Assembly (NCBI GenBank): GCA_900544535.1
Contig: UQVH01000036.1
Span: forward strand, 1 to 13,608
DNA: 13,608 nt
From: an uncultured Bacteroidales bacterium
Lineage (GTDB): Bacteria > Bacteroidota > Bacteroidia > Bacteroidales > Muribaculaceae
Direction: 5' to 3'
Made by a program: the position numbers and the translations under genes. The notes under the pieces are model-generated. The model was not told the origin of the DNA. It saw nothing but the letters and a program-made list of their open reading frames with translations, and searched no databases. Of this stretch, positions 6,153 to 13,608 are shown piece by piece (the stretch's first letter is position 1; each line of letters begins with the position of its first letter).

Positions 6153-9100
6153 ATGGTCGTATTTTTCAAAAAAGGTGCCAACCTTATTTATGCCGTAGAG
6201 ACTACCAACAAATTCTTCGACTCAGAAAAAGAGAAACTCGCGTGGCTCTTCGACGGTGCCTCTCCCCTCTCTTCAACCTCAGTAAAAGGCCGTTTCATCG
6301 GTCCACGCAAGGAAATGATAACCCCTTGGAGTACGAATGCGGTTGAAATCACCCAGAACATGGGAATAGAGGGAATCACACGTATCGAGGAATTCCACAA
6401 AGTCGGATCAGGTGAACCCTCCTTTGACAAAATGCTATCACGTCTGTATGACGGATTGAATTCCAGAGTATTTACAACCGACAACACAGCCGCCCCGATC
6501 GAGCACATCGCCGACATCACCGAATATAACAAGCGTGAGGGACTGGCTCTGAGTGTCGAAGAAGAAAACTATCTGCGCGACCTTAGCAAGCGATTGGGCC
6601 GCCCCCTTACCGACAGCGAAGTTTTCGGTTTCTCTCAGGTCAACAGCGAACACTGCCGCCACAAAATCTTCAACGGCTCTTTCGTTATCGACGGCGAGGA
6701 GAAACCGCTTTCATTATTCAAGCTTATCAAAAAGACCTCACAGGTCAATCCCAATAAACTTGTCTCGGCTTACAAAGACAACGTTGCGTTCGTAGAGGGT
6801 CCGACAGTAGCCCAGTTCTACCCCACTCACCCCGAACGTCCGGACTATTTCGAAGTCCGCGATCTCAAGACCGTCCTTTCACTGAAAGCCGAAACTCACA
6901 ACTTCCCCACAACAGTCGAACCATTCAACGGTGCGGCAACCGGCAGCGGAGGTGAAATCCGCGACCGTCTCGGCGGAGGACGCGCCAGCCTCCCGCTGGC
7001 AGGTACAGCCGTCTACATGACATCTTATCCCCGCCTGGGCAACTATCCCTGGGAGCTGATGATGAATCCGCGCGCATGGCTCTATCAGACTCCTGCCGAA
7101 ATTCTCATCAAGGCTTCAAACGGCGCTTCGGACTTCGGCAACAAATTCGGCCAGCCTCTGATCTGCGGCTCGCTCCTCACTTTCGAGCATGACGAAAACG
7201 GCAAGATGTATGCCTACGACAAAGTGATCATGCTTGCAGGCGGTGTCGGCTATGCTGCCGCCAAAGATGCTATCAAGGGTGTTCCGGAAGCAGGCGAAGC
7301 CGTTGTCGTCATGGGTGGTGACAACTACCGCATCGGCATGGGCGGTGGAGCTGTTTCATCAGTCGAGACAGGACAGTACGCATCCGGCATCGAACTCAAT
7401 GCCGTGCAGCGCGCCAACCCCGAAATGCAGAAACGTGTTTCAAACGTGATCCGCGCACTGGCTGAAAACGACAACAATCCGATCGTCTCCATCCACGACC
7501 ATGGTGCCGGCGGACACCTCAATGCTCTCTCGGAACTTGTTGAAGAGACAGGCGGCCATATCGACATCGACGCACTCCCGGTCGGTGACAAGACTCTCTC
7601 GTCAAAAGAGATCATCGGCAATGAAAGCCAGGAACGCATGGGTATGGTGCTGAAAAAGGAAGACATCGACTATGTGCGCACCATCGCCGACCGCGAACGC
7701 GCACCGATGTATGTCGTAGGCGAAACCACCGGCGACCATCGCTTTGTCTTCGAACAGAAAGACGGCGTGAAACCGATTGATCTCGCCATGTCAGACATGT
7801 TCGGCTCTTCGCCCAAAACGACTCTGACCGACACGACTGTCGAGACAAAATATACCGACGGCGAATATCATGAAGATGACATCGAACGCTATGCCGCTTC
7901 GGTGCTCTCTCTTGAAGCCGTTGCCTGCAAGGACTGGCTTACCAACAAGGTGGACCGTTCGGTTACCGGTAAGATCGCACGCCAGCAGTGCCAGGGTGAA
8001 ATCCAGCTGCCGCTCAGCGACTGCGGTGTCGTAGCCCTCGATTACTCCGGGACAAAGGGTATCGCAACCTCTATCGGCCATGCTCCCCAAGTTGCCCTGA
8101 TCGACTCGGCAAAAGGTTCTGTCATGGCTGTTGCCGAAGCCCTGACAAATATTGTAGCCACACCTCTCAGCGACGGCATCAAAGGCCTTTCCTTAAGCGC
8201 CAACTGGATGTGGCCCTGTAAGAATCCCGGCGAGGACGCCGCTCTTTACCGTGCGGTCGAAGCCTGCTCGGAATTCGCTTGCGCTCTCGGTGTGAACATT
8301 CCCACCGGTAAAGACTCTCTGTCAATGACACAGAAGTACGGAGCCGACAAAGTTTACGCTCCCGGCACCGTTATCATCTCTGCCGCCGGTGAGGTCAGCG
8401 ATGTCCGCAAAACTCTCAGTCCAGTACTCGGCAAGAAAGGCTCTGTACTATATTATATAGACTTCTCATCCGATTCCCTTAAGCTCGGAGGTTCGGCTCT
8501 GGCCCAGACTCAGGGCAAACTGGGATCGGAAACCCCGACCGTATGCGATACCGCTAAATTTGTAACGGCTTTCGAGACCGTACAGACTTTGGTAAAACGC
8601 GGCAAACTCATGGCAGCCCACGACGTATCGGCTGGAGGTCTCCTGACAACACTTTTGGAAATGACTTTCGCCAATACCGATGGCGGTATTGAACTCGACA
8701 CTGCCGGTTTCGGGCAACTCGGAGAATCCGACCTTGTAAAGATCCTTTTTGCAGAAAATCCAGCACTCGTTGCTCAGGTCGAAGCATCCAAGATCGCATC
8801 TGTCGATGAAATTCTGACCAAAGCCGGAGTACGTTTCTGCCATATTGGCGCTCCGACCTCAGAACGCACTCTTATCATCAACCACAACGGCACCCAGCGC
8901 CTGCTTGGCATCGACTATCTCCGTGATGTATGGTTCCACACCAGCTATCTGATGGATGCACTCCAGAGCGGAGAGAAATGTGCACGCAGCCGTTTCGAGA
9001 ATTACAAGAAACAACCCATCCGCTACCGTATGCCTGCCGGATTCGACGGCAAGCTCGCGTCGCGAGGCATCGCCCTCCGCCGCGATGGCCACGGCGACCG

Positions 9101-9857
9101 CGTCAAGGCTGCGATTATCCGCGAAAAGGGCGTCAACGGCGATCGCGAAATGGCATATTCGCTTTATCTCGCAGGTTTCGACGTCAAGGATGTCCACATG
9201 ACTGACCTCATGAGCGGACGCGAGACCCTGGAAGATGTCAATATGATTGTCTTCTGCGGCGGTTTCTCCAACTCTGACGTTCTCGGTTCTGCCAAAGGCT
9301 GGGCCTCAGGATTCCGCTGGAATGAAAACGCCAAGCAGGCGCTCAAGAACTTCTATGCCCGCGAGGACACACTCTCGTTAGGCATCTGCAACGGCTGTCA
9401 GCTCATGATCGAACTCGGTCTCATCAACCCCGAACATCCGAAAAAGGCCAGAATGCTCCACAACGACAGCCACAAGTTTGAGTCTCAGTTCCTCGGTATT
9501 ACGATTCCGGCCAACAATTCCGTGATGTTCGGATCGCTCTCCGGAAGCAAATTAGGCATCTGGGTAGCCCACGGCGAAGGCAAATTCAACCTGCCGATGG
9601 CACTCAGCGACTACAATGTGGTTGCCAAATACAATTACAGCGCATATCCCGCCAACCCTAACGGCTCACGCGCATCTGTTGCTGGTATCTGCTCGGCCGA
9701 CGGACGTCATCTTGCCATGATGCCGCACCTCGAACGTGCGATCTTCCCCTGGCAGTGCGGTTTCTACCCCGCAACACGCCGCTCCGACGAGATCACCCCG
9801 TGGATCGACGCCTTCATCAACGCCCGCAAATGGGTTGAAGAGAAAACCAAGAAATAA
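6153..9857 (+). CDS. purL: Phosphoribosylformylglycinamidine synthase, single-chain PurL
   Basis: A 1234-residue enzyme for the fourth step of purine synthesis: FGAR, glutamine and ATP give FGAM. It is the large form, with synthetase and glutaminase fused, slightly shorter than E. coli PurL (about 1295). Order: PurS-like N-domain (about 1-145); linker ending in SQVNSEHCRHK at 161-171; first AIRS-like half with KAETHN at 245-250 and GAATGSGGEIRD at 260-271; IHDHGAGG at 447-454; second half with PTGKDSLSM at 717-725 and AHDVSAGG at 822-829; class I glutamine amidotransferase domain from about 983. The latter has FCGGFS at 1034-1039, LGICNGCQ at 1076-1083 (catalytic Cys1079), and MPHLER at 1190-1195 (His1192, Glu1194). 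Leu replaces the common Pro of MPHPER, which I believe is usual in Bacteroidetes. The ATG at 6153 starts a normal N-terminus. It has its own promoter upstream, and etfB begins 38 bases after it. Confidence 0.97.
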   Translation: MVVFFKKGANLIYAVETTNKFFDSEKEKLAWLFDGASPLSSTSVKGRFIGPRKEMITPWSTNAVEITQNMGIEGITRIEEFHKVGSGEPSFDKMLSRLYDGLNSRVFTTDNTAAPIEHIADITEYNKREGLALSVEEENYLRDLSKRLGRPLTDSEVFGFSQVNSEHCRHKIFNGSFVIDGEEKPLSLFKLIKKTSQVNPNKLVSAYKDNVAFVEGPTVAQFYPTHPERPDYFEVRDLKTVLSLKAETHNFPTTVEPFNGAATGSGGEIRDRLGGGRASLPLAGTAVYMTSYPRLGNYPWELMMNPRAWLYQTPAEILIKASNGASDFGNKFGQPLICGSLLTFEHDENGKMYAYDKVIMLAGGVGYAAAKDAIKGVPEAGEAVVVMGGDNYRIGMGGGAVSSVETGQYASGIELNAVQRANPEMQKRVSNVIRALAENDNNPIVSIHDHGAGGHLNALSELVEETGGHIDIDALPVGDKTLSSKEIIGNESQERMGMVLKKEDIDYVRTIADRERAPMYVVGETTGDHRFVFEQKDGVKPIDLAMSDMFGSSPKTTLTDTTVETKYTDGEYHEDDIERYAASVLSLEAVACKDWLTNKVDRSVTGKIARQQCQGEIQLPLSDCGVVALDYSGTKGIATSIGHAPQVALIDSAKGSVMAVAEALTNIVATPLSDGIKGLSLSANWMWPCKNPGEDAALYRAVEACSEFACALGVNIPTGKDSLSMTQKYGADKVYAPGTVIISAAGEVSDVRKTLSPVLGKKGSVLYYIDFSSDSLKLGGSALAQTQGKLGSETPTVCDTAKFVTAFETVQTLVKRGKLMAAHDVSAGGLLTTLLEMTFANTDGGIELDTAGFGQLGESDLVKILFAENPALVAQVEASKIASVDEILTKAGVRFCHIGAPTSERTLIINHNGTQRLLGIDYLRDVWFHTSYLMDALQSGEKCARSRFENYKKQPIRYRMPAGFDGKLASRGIALRRDGHGDRVKAAIIREKGVNGDREMAYSLYLAGFDVKDVHMTDLMSGRETLEDVNMIVFCGGFSNSDVLGSAKGWASGFRWNENAKQALKNFYAREDTLSLGICNGCQLMIELGLINPEHPKKARMLHNDSHKFESQFLGITIPANNSVMFGSLSGSKLGIWVAHGEGKFNLPMALSDYNVVAKYNYSAYPANPNGSRASVAGICSADGRHLAMMPHLERAIFPWQCGFYPATRRSDEITPWIDAFINARKWVEEKTKK

Positions 9858-9895
9858 TTACCAATCTAATAACCCCATACTTCAACAAACCAATT

Positions 9896-10768
9896 ATGAG
9901 TCTTAACATCATCGTGCTCGCCAAACAGGTGCCTGACACCCGTAATGTGGGCAAAGATGCCATGAAAGAAGATGGAACAATCAACCGCGCAGCTTTGCCG
10001 GCCATCTTCAATCCTGAAGACTTGAACGCCCTCGAACAGGCGCTCCGTCTCAAGGATGCCAATCCCGGTTCGACCATTACATTGCTTACAATGGGCTTAC
10101 CCCGCGCATCTGAAATTATCCGCGAAGCCATCTATCGTGGCGCAGACAGTGGAATCGTACTTACAGACCGTGTGCTCGGCGGTGCCGACACTCTCGCCAC
10201 ATCCTACTCTCTCGCTCAGGCCGTGAAAAAATTCGGCAACTATGACATCATTCTCGGTGGCCGTCAGGCTATCGACGGAGATACCGCGCAGGTAGGTCCG
10301 CAAATTGCAGAGAAACTCGGAATCCCCCAGGTGACATATGCTGAAGAGATCCTTGATCTCAAAGACGGTTATGTGACCGTGAAGCGCCGTCTTGAAAATG
10401 GTGTCGAAACCGTAAAAGCCCCCCTCCCTTGCGTTGTGACAGTCAACGGCTCCGCCCCGGCTTGCCGGCCGCGCAATGCAATGAGAGTACAGAAATATAA
10501 ATATGCCGCTTCTCCGAGTGAGGCAGCCAAACTCAGCGACGAGCAGAAAGCACTTCTTGAAAAACGTCCCTACCTGAATCTTCAGGAATGGAGTGCGGCC
10601 TATGTCGACGCTGATCCCGCACAGATAGGCCTCCCCGGCTCCCCCACAAAGGTAAAAGCCATCGAAAACGTGGTCTTCACAGCCAAAGATTGCCGTGTGC
10701 TCACCGACAATGACGCTGAAATCGAAGATCTCGTAAAGGAACTCATCACTAACCACACTATCGGATAA
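9896..10768 (+). CDS. etfB: Electron transfer flavoprotein, beta subunit
   Basis: A 290-residue EtfB, the small subunit of the heterodimeric flavoprotein that exchanges electrons with acyl-CoA dehydrogenases. Family marks are the N-terminus NIIVLAKQVPDT at 4-15, NPEDLNALE at 39-47, the nucleotide-binding loop GGRQAIDGDTAQVGP at 121-135, and GLPGSPTKV at 245-253 near the arm that docks the dehydrogenase. The DGDTAQVGP form of the loop is what I recall from bifurcating ETFs such as that of Acidaminococcus, where this subunit binds a second FAD; classic mitochondrial-type EtfB binds AMP and reads differently here. It is somewhat longer than the usual 250-265 residues, partly from a stretch at about 205-235. 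The etfA start is 8 bases downstream. No TAnnTTTG box is visible in the 38 bases after purL, so its promoter is unclear. Confidence 0.95.
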   Translation: MSLNIIVLAKQVPDTRNVGKDAMKEDGTINRAALPAIFNPEDLNALEQALRLKDANPGSTITLLTMGLPRASEIIREAIYRGADSGIVLTDRVLGGADTLATSYSLAQAVKKFGNYDIILGGRQAIDGDTAQVGPQIAEKLGIPQVTYAEEILDLKDGYVTVKRRLENGVETVKAPLPCVVTVNGSAPACRPRNAMRVQKYKYAASPSEAAKLSDEQKALLEKRPYLNLQEWSAAYVDADPAQIGLPGSPTKVKAIENVVFTAKDCRVLTDNDAEIEDLVKELITNHTIG

Positions 10769-10776
10769 GCAGCACT

Positions 10777-11802
10777 ATGGACCAGAACAATTTAATCGTA
10801 TATCTCGAATTCGAGGACGGTCGCGTGGCCGATGTCAGCCTCGAACTTCTGACCAAAGGCCGGGTGCTCGCTTCACGACTCGGCGTAAAGCTTGAGGCTA
10901 TTGTCATCGGCGACAATCTCGATGGCGTAGAGGAACAGGTGTTCCCCTATGGCGTCGACCGCCTCTACAAGGTAGCAGACAAACGTCTTTACCCCTACAC
11001 ATCAAATCCTCATTCCGCAGTTCTCATCAATCTCTTCCGTGAGATCAAGCCCCAAGCCTGCCTCATGGGAGCCACCTGCATCGGCCGTGACCTCGGTCCC
11101 CGCGTCAGCTCCTGTCTCCACAGCGGTCTGACAGCCGACTGTACAGCTTTGGAAATCGGTGACCACACCGATCCGAAGACCGGCAAGGAATACAAAGACC
11201 TTCTTCTCCAGATCCGTCCGGCATTCGGCGGCAACATCGTTGCTACAATCGTCAATCCGGAATGTCGCCCGCAGATGGCAACCGTCCGTGAAGGTGTGAT
11301 GAAAAAAGAGATCTTCGACCCGAACCACAAAGGCGAAGTCGTTGAACTCGATGCCAAGAAATATGTGTCTGACGAAGATTTCGTAGTCGAGATCCTCGAC
11401 CGCCATATTGAAAAGTCGAAAATCAACATCAAGAATTCTCCCATCATCGTGGCCGGCGGCTATGGTGTAGGTTCCAAGGAGAACTTCCAGCTTCTCCACG
11501 AACTTGCAGCTACTCTCGGTGCAGAGGTAGGTGCCTCACGTGCGGCTGTCGACGCAGGTTTCACCGAACACGCCCGTCAGATCGGCCAGACCGGTGTGAC
11601 CGTACGTCCGAAACTCTACATCGCCTGCGGTATCTCCGGCCAGATCCAGCACATCGCCGGTATGCAGGACAGCTCCATCATCATCTCAATCAACAACGAT
11701 CCCGCAGCTCCAATCAACACTATCGCCGACTATGTCATTACCGGCAATCTTGAAGAAGTGGTGCCCAAGCTGATCAAATATTACAAGAAAAATTCCAAAT
11801 AA
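10777..11802 (+). CDS. etfA: Electron transfer flavoprotein, alpha subunit
   Basis: A 341-residue EtfA, partner of EtfB. The N-terminal nucleotide-like fold contains GRDLGPRVSS at 103-112, GLTADCT at 117-123 and RPAFGGN at 147-153. The C-terminal FAD domain, from about 218, carries QTGVTVRP at 271-278, CGISGQIQH at 284-292 and NDPAAPI at 307-313, which hold FAD. The ends and length match the family (about 310-345), and no ferredoxin domain is fused at the N-terminus. It lies 8 bases after etfB and 18 before the dehydrogenase, so the three are almost certainly one operon and their products one electron-transfer unit in the cytoplasm. Confidence 0.96.
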   Translation: MDQNNLIVYLEFEDGRVADVSLELLTKGRVLASRLGVKLEAIVIGDNLDGVEEQVFPYGVDRLYKVADKRLYPYTSNPHSAVLINLFREIKPQACLMGATCIGRDLGPRVSSCLHSGLTADCTALEIGDHTDPKTGKEYKDLLLQIRPAFGGNIVATIVNPECRPQMATVREGVMKKEIFDPNHKGEVVELDAKKYVSDEDFVVEILDRHIEKSKINIKNSPIIVAGGYGVGSKENFQLLHELAATLGAEVGASRAAVDAGFTEHARQIGQTGVTVRPKLYIACGISGQIQHIAGMQDSSIIISINNDPAAPINTIADYVITGNLEEVVPKLIKYYKKNSK

Positions 11803-11820
11803 TACGGTAATTATATAGCA

Positions 11821-13524
11821 ATGGCTAACTTTTATACAGACAATCCCGATCTCAAGCACCATCTGACCCATCCGCTGATGGAAAAGATCGTGGCTTTGAA
11901 AGAACGCAACTATACAGATGCCGAGAAGTTTGACTATGCTCCTCTCGACTACGCCGACGCTCAGGACAGCTATGATAAAGTCCTTGAGATCGTAGGCGAA
12001 ATCTGCGGCGACATCATCGCCCCCAATGCCGAGGATGTGGACCATCAGGGTCCACGCGTTGAAAACGGCCGTGTGATCTATGCTGACAAGACCAAAGAAA
12101 ACCTCGACGCATGTCGCAAGGCAGGTCTGATGGGCATGGCCATGCCGCGTCGTTTCGGCGGACTCAACTTCCCCATCACCCCATACATCATGGCTGCCGA
12201 CATCGTCAGCCGTGCTGACACCGGTTTTGAAAACCTTTGGGGTCTTCAGGACTGCGCAGAGACCATTTATGAATTCGCCGACGAAGCACAGAAAGAGAAA
12301 TTCATCACCCGTGTCTGCCAGGGCGAGACCATGTCGATGGACCTCACCGAACCCGACGCAGGCTCCGACTTGCAGAGCGTGATGCTCAAAGCCACCGAGC
12401 AGCCCGACGGCACCTGGCGTCTCAACGGTGTGAAGCGCTTCATCACCAACGGTGACAGCGACATTCACCTCGTACTCGCCCGCTCGGAAGCCGGCACCAA
12501 AGACGGACGCGGTCTCTCGATGTTCATCTATGACAAGCGCGACGGCGGTGTCAATGTCCGCCGCATCGAAAACAAGATGGGCATCAAGGGTTCTCCGACC
12601 TGCGAACTTACTTATAAGAATGCCAAAGCGGTCCTTTGCGGCTCACGCCGTCTGGGCCTCATCAAGTATGTGATGGCTCTTATGAACGGCGCACGCCTCG
12701 GCATCGCCGCCCAGAGCGTCGGTGTAAGTGAACTCGCCTATCGCGAAGCCCTCGCCTATGCACGCGACCGCAAGCAGTTCGGCAAAGCAATCATCGAGTT
12801 CCCAGCTGTCTATGAGATGCTTTCGGTAATGAAAGCCAAACTTGACGCTTCTCGTTCGCTGCTCTACGCCTGTGCTCGTTACGTCGACATCTACAAGATC
12901 TACGACGATCTGGCAAAAGAGCGCAGCCTCACTCCGGAAGAACGCAAAGAGTCGAAATATTACAGCCGTCTGGCCGATGCGCTCACCCCGCTCGCAAAAG
13001 GCATGGGCAGCGAATACTGCAACCAGAACGCCTACGACTGCATTCAGATCCACGGTGGCTCAGGCTTCATGAAGGATTATGCCTGCGAACGTCTCTACCG
13101 CGACGCCCGCATCACCTCGATCTACGAAGGCACAACCCAGCTTCAGGTAGTGGCAGCCATCCGCCACGTCACCACCGGAACTTACCTCAACCTCATCAAC
13201 GAATACAACGCCGAAGAGGTCAAGCCCGAACTTCAGGCTCTCAAGGATCGTCTGATTGCCATGACCGAACGCTATGCCAAGGCCGTAGAAGCAGTGACCG
13301 CAGTCAACGACCAGGCCTATGGCGATTTCATGGCCCGTCGCCTCGTTGAAATGGCCGGTGTCATCGTAATGAGCTATCTGCTCCTTCTCGATGCCAACCG
13401 CAACGACAGCTTCAGGCGTTCGGCAGAAGTATACGCCAATCTTGCCGAAGCTGAAGTCTGCAAGCATGCCGATTTCATCGCCAATTTCAAGCCCGAAGAA
13501 GTAGCTGTCTACAAAGTAGACTGA
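11821..13524 (+). CDS. Long acyl-CoA dehydrogenase (DmdC-like class)
   Basis: A 567-residue FAD-dependent acyl-CoA dehydrogenase, well above the 380 residues of short- and medium-chain enzymes. The core has LTEPDAGSD at 175-183, KRFITNG at 205-211, NKMGIKGSPT at 251-260, YARDRKQFGKAI at 313-324, and QIHGGSGF at 409-416. Glu436 in YEGTTQLQ lies where MCAD has its catalytic Glu376. Extra parts are an N-terminal stretch (about 1-60), a charged insert at about 355-382, and a helical C-terminal domain of about 120 residues (447-567), an arrangement seen in DmdC-type enzymes. It catalyses alpha,beta-dehydrogenation of an acyl-CoA with ETF as partner, or the reverse; the neighbouring etfBA supports direct pairing. 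In Porphyromonas a similar gene trio has been linked to butyrate formation, but chain length and direction cannot be read here. Confidence 0.93.
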   Translation: MANFYTDNPDLKHHLTHPLMEKIVALKERNYTDAEKFDYAPLDYADAQDSYDKVLEIVGEICGDIIAPNAEDVDHQGPRVENGRVIYADKTKENLDACRKAGLMGMAMPRRFGGLNFPITPYIMAADIVSRADTGFENLWGLQDCAETIYEFADEAQKEKFITRVCQGETMSMDLTEPDAGSDLQSVMLKATEQPDGTWRLNGVKRFITNGDSDIHLVLARSEAGTKDGRGLSMFIYDKRDGGVNVRRIENKMGIKGSPTCELTYKNAKAVLCGSRRLGLIKYVMALMNGARLGIAAQSVGVSELAYREALAYARDRKQFGKAIIEFPAVYEMLSVMKAKLDASRSLLYACARYVDIYKIYDDLAKERSLTPEERKESKYYSRLADALTPLAKGMGSEYCNQNAYDCIQIHGGSGFMKDYACERLYRDARITSIYEGTTQLQVVAAIRHVTTGTYLNLINEYNAEEVKPELQALKDRLIAMTERYAKAVEAVTAVNDQAYGDFMARRLVEMAGVIVMSYLLLLDANRNDSFRRSAEVYANLAEAEVCKHADFIANFKPEEVAVYKVD

Positions 13525-13549
13525 TCCAAAGGTCTGAAATAAAAAGAAA

Positions 13550-13590
13550 GAGGCTGTCTAACAACCAAAGTTAGGCAGTCTCTATTTTAT
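13550..13590 (+). terminator. Intrinsic terminator of the etf-dehydrogenase operon
   Basis: A 13-bp stem pairs GAGGCTGTCTAAC (13550-13562) with GTTAGGCAGTCTC (13570-13582) around a 7-base loop. Two of the pairs are G-U wobbles in the RNA. It is followed by the T-rich tract TATTTTAT (13583-13590) and preceded by an A-rich tract, so it may work in both directions. It begins 26 bases after the dehydrogenase stop codon. Confidence 0.9.
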
Positions 13591-13608
13591 ACATAAAATC
13601 AGAAGATT

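Noticed and set aside
5735..6346. 203-codon + strand open frame across the HAD/purL gap
   Set aside because: It runs opposite to the well-supported HAD gene, crosses both promoters and enters purL in another frame; its translation is rich in His, Arg and Cys and has no family features.
10097..10756. 219-codon minus-strand open frame inside etfB
   Set aside because: It lies entirely opposite etfB, whose motifs are unambiguous, and its product looks like a frame shadow. The same applies to the 260-codon minus frame at 11686-12468 opposite the dehydrogenase.
13566..13573. Minus-strand TAACTTTG that could be a promoter -7 box
   Set aside because: It lies in the loop and stem of the terminator hairpin, has no -33 TTG at the right spacing, and would face backward into the dehydrogenase gene.
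13550..13582. Hairpin considered as the end of an insertion sequence
   Set aside because: GAGGCTGTCTAAC resembles some element ends, but no transposase or matching second end is in the window, and the stem plus T-tract right after an operon is explained by termination.

Overview
The window looks like chromosomal DNA from a member of the Bacteroidales, possibly the Muribaculaceae (family level is inference). Three signs support this: promoter -7 boxes of the Bacteroidetes form TAnnTTTG, very weak or absent Shine-Dalgarno sequences before the genes, and the style of the proteins (single-chain PurL ending in MPHLER, a long acyl-CoA dehydrogenase next to etfBA). Base composition and codon use look even across the window. 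I see no insertion sequence, phage gene, tRNA, rRNA or CRISPR array.

Region 1 (about 120-3939, + strand) is a compact run of four genes: an alpha/beta-hydrolase, a membrane-anchored MurF-like Mur ligase, an unusual D-Ala-D-Ala ligase-type ATP-grasp enzyme with a Gly/Lys-rich tail, and a 58-residue two-helix membrane protein. The ligase pair suggests making a D-amino-acid dipeptide (or similar product) and joining it to a nucleotide-linked acceptor at the membrane. Several details differ from textbook MurF and Ddl, so this is the most interesting part of the window.

Region 2 (3936-5941) holds housekeeping genes on alternating strands: rlmH (-), nadC (+) and a HAD phosphatase of the beta-phosphoglucomutase type (-). 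The small membrane gene and rlmH overlap tail to tail by 4 bases. nadC and the HAD gene meet over a hairpin that includes both stop codons.

Region 3 (5942-9857) is a divergent promoter region with two mirror-image -7 boxes, followed by purL, which encodes the full-length FGAM synthase of purine synthesis.

Region 4 (9896-13590) is an etfB-etfA-acyl-CoA dehydrogenase operon closed by a strong hairpin terminator. EtfB carries the motif I associate with the electron-bifurcating type of ETF, and the dehydrogenase is of a long (567-residue) class. Together they would pass electrons between an acyl-CoA/enoyl-CoA pair and the flavoprotein. Whether this serves acyl-CoA oxidation or enoyl-CoA reduction cannot be told from sequence alone.
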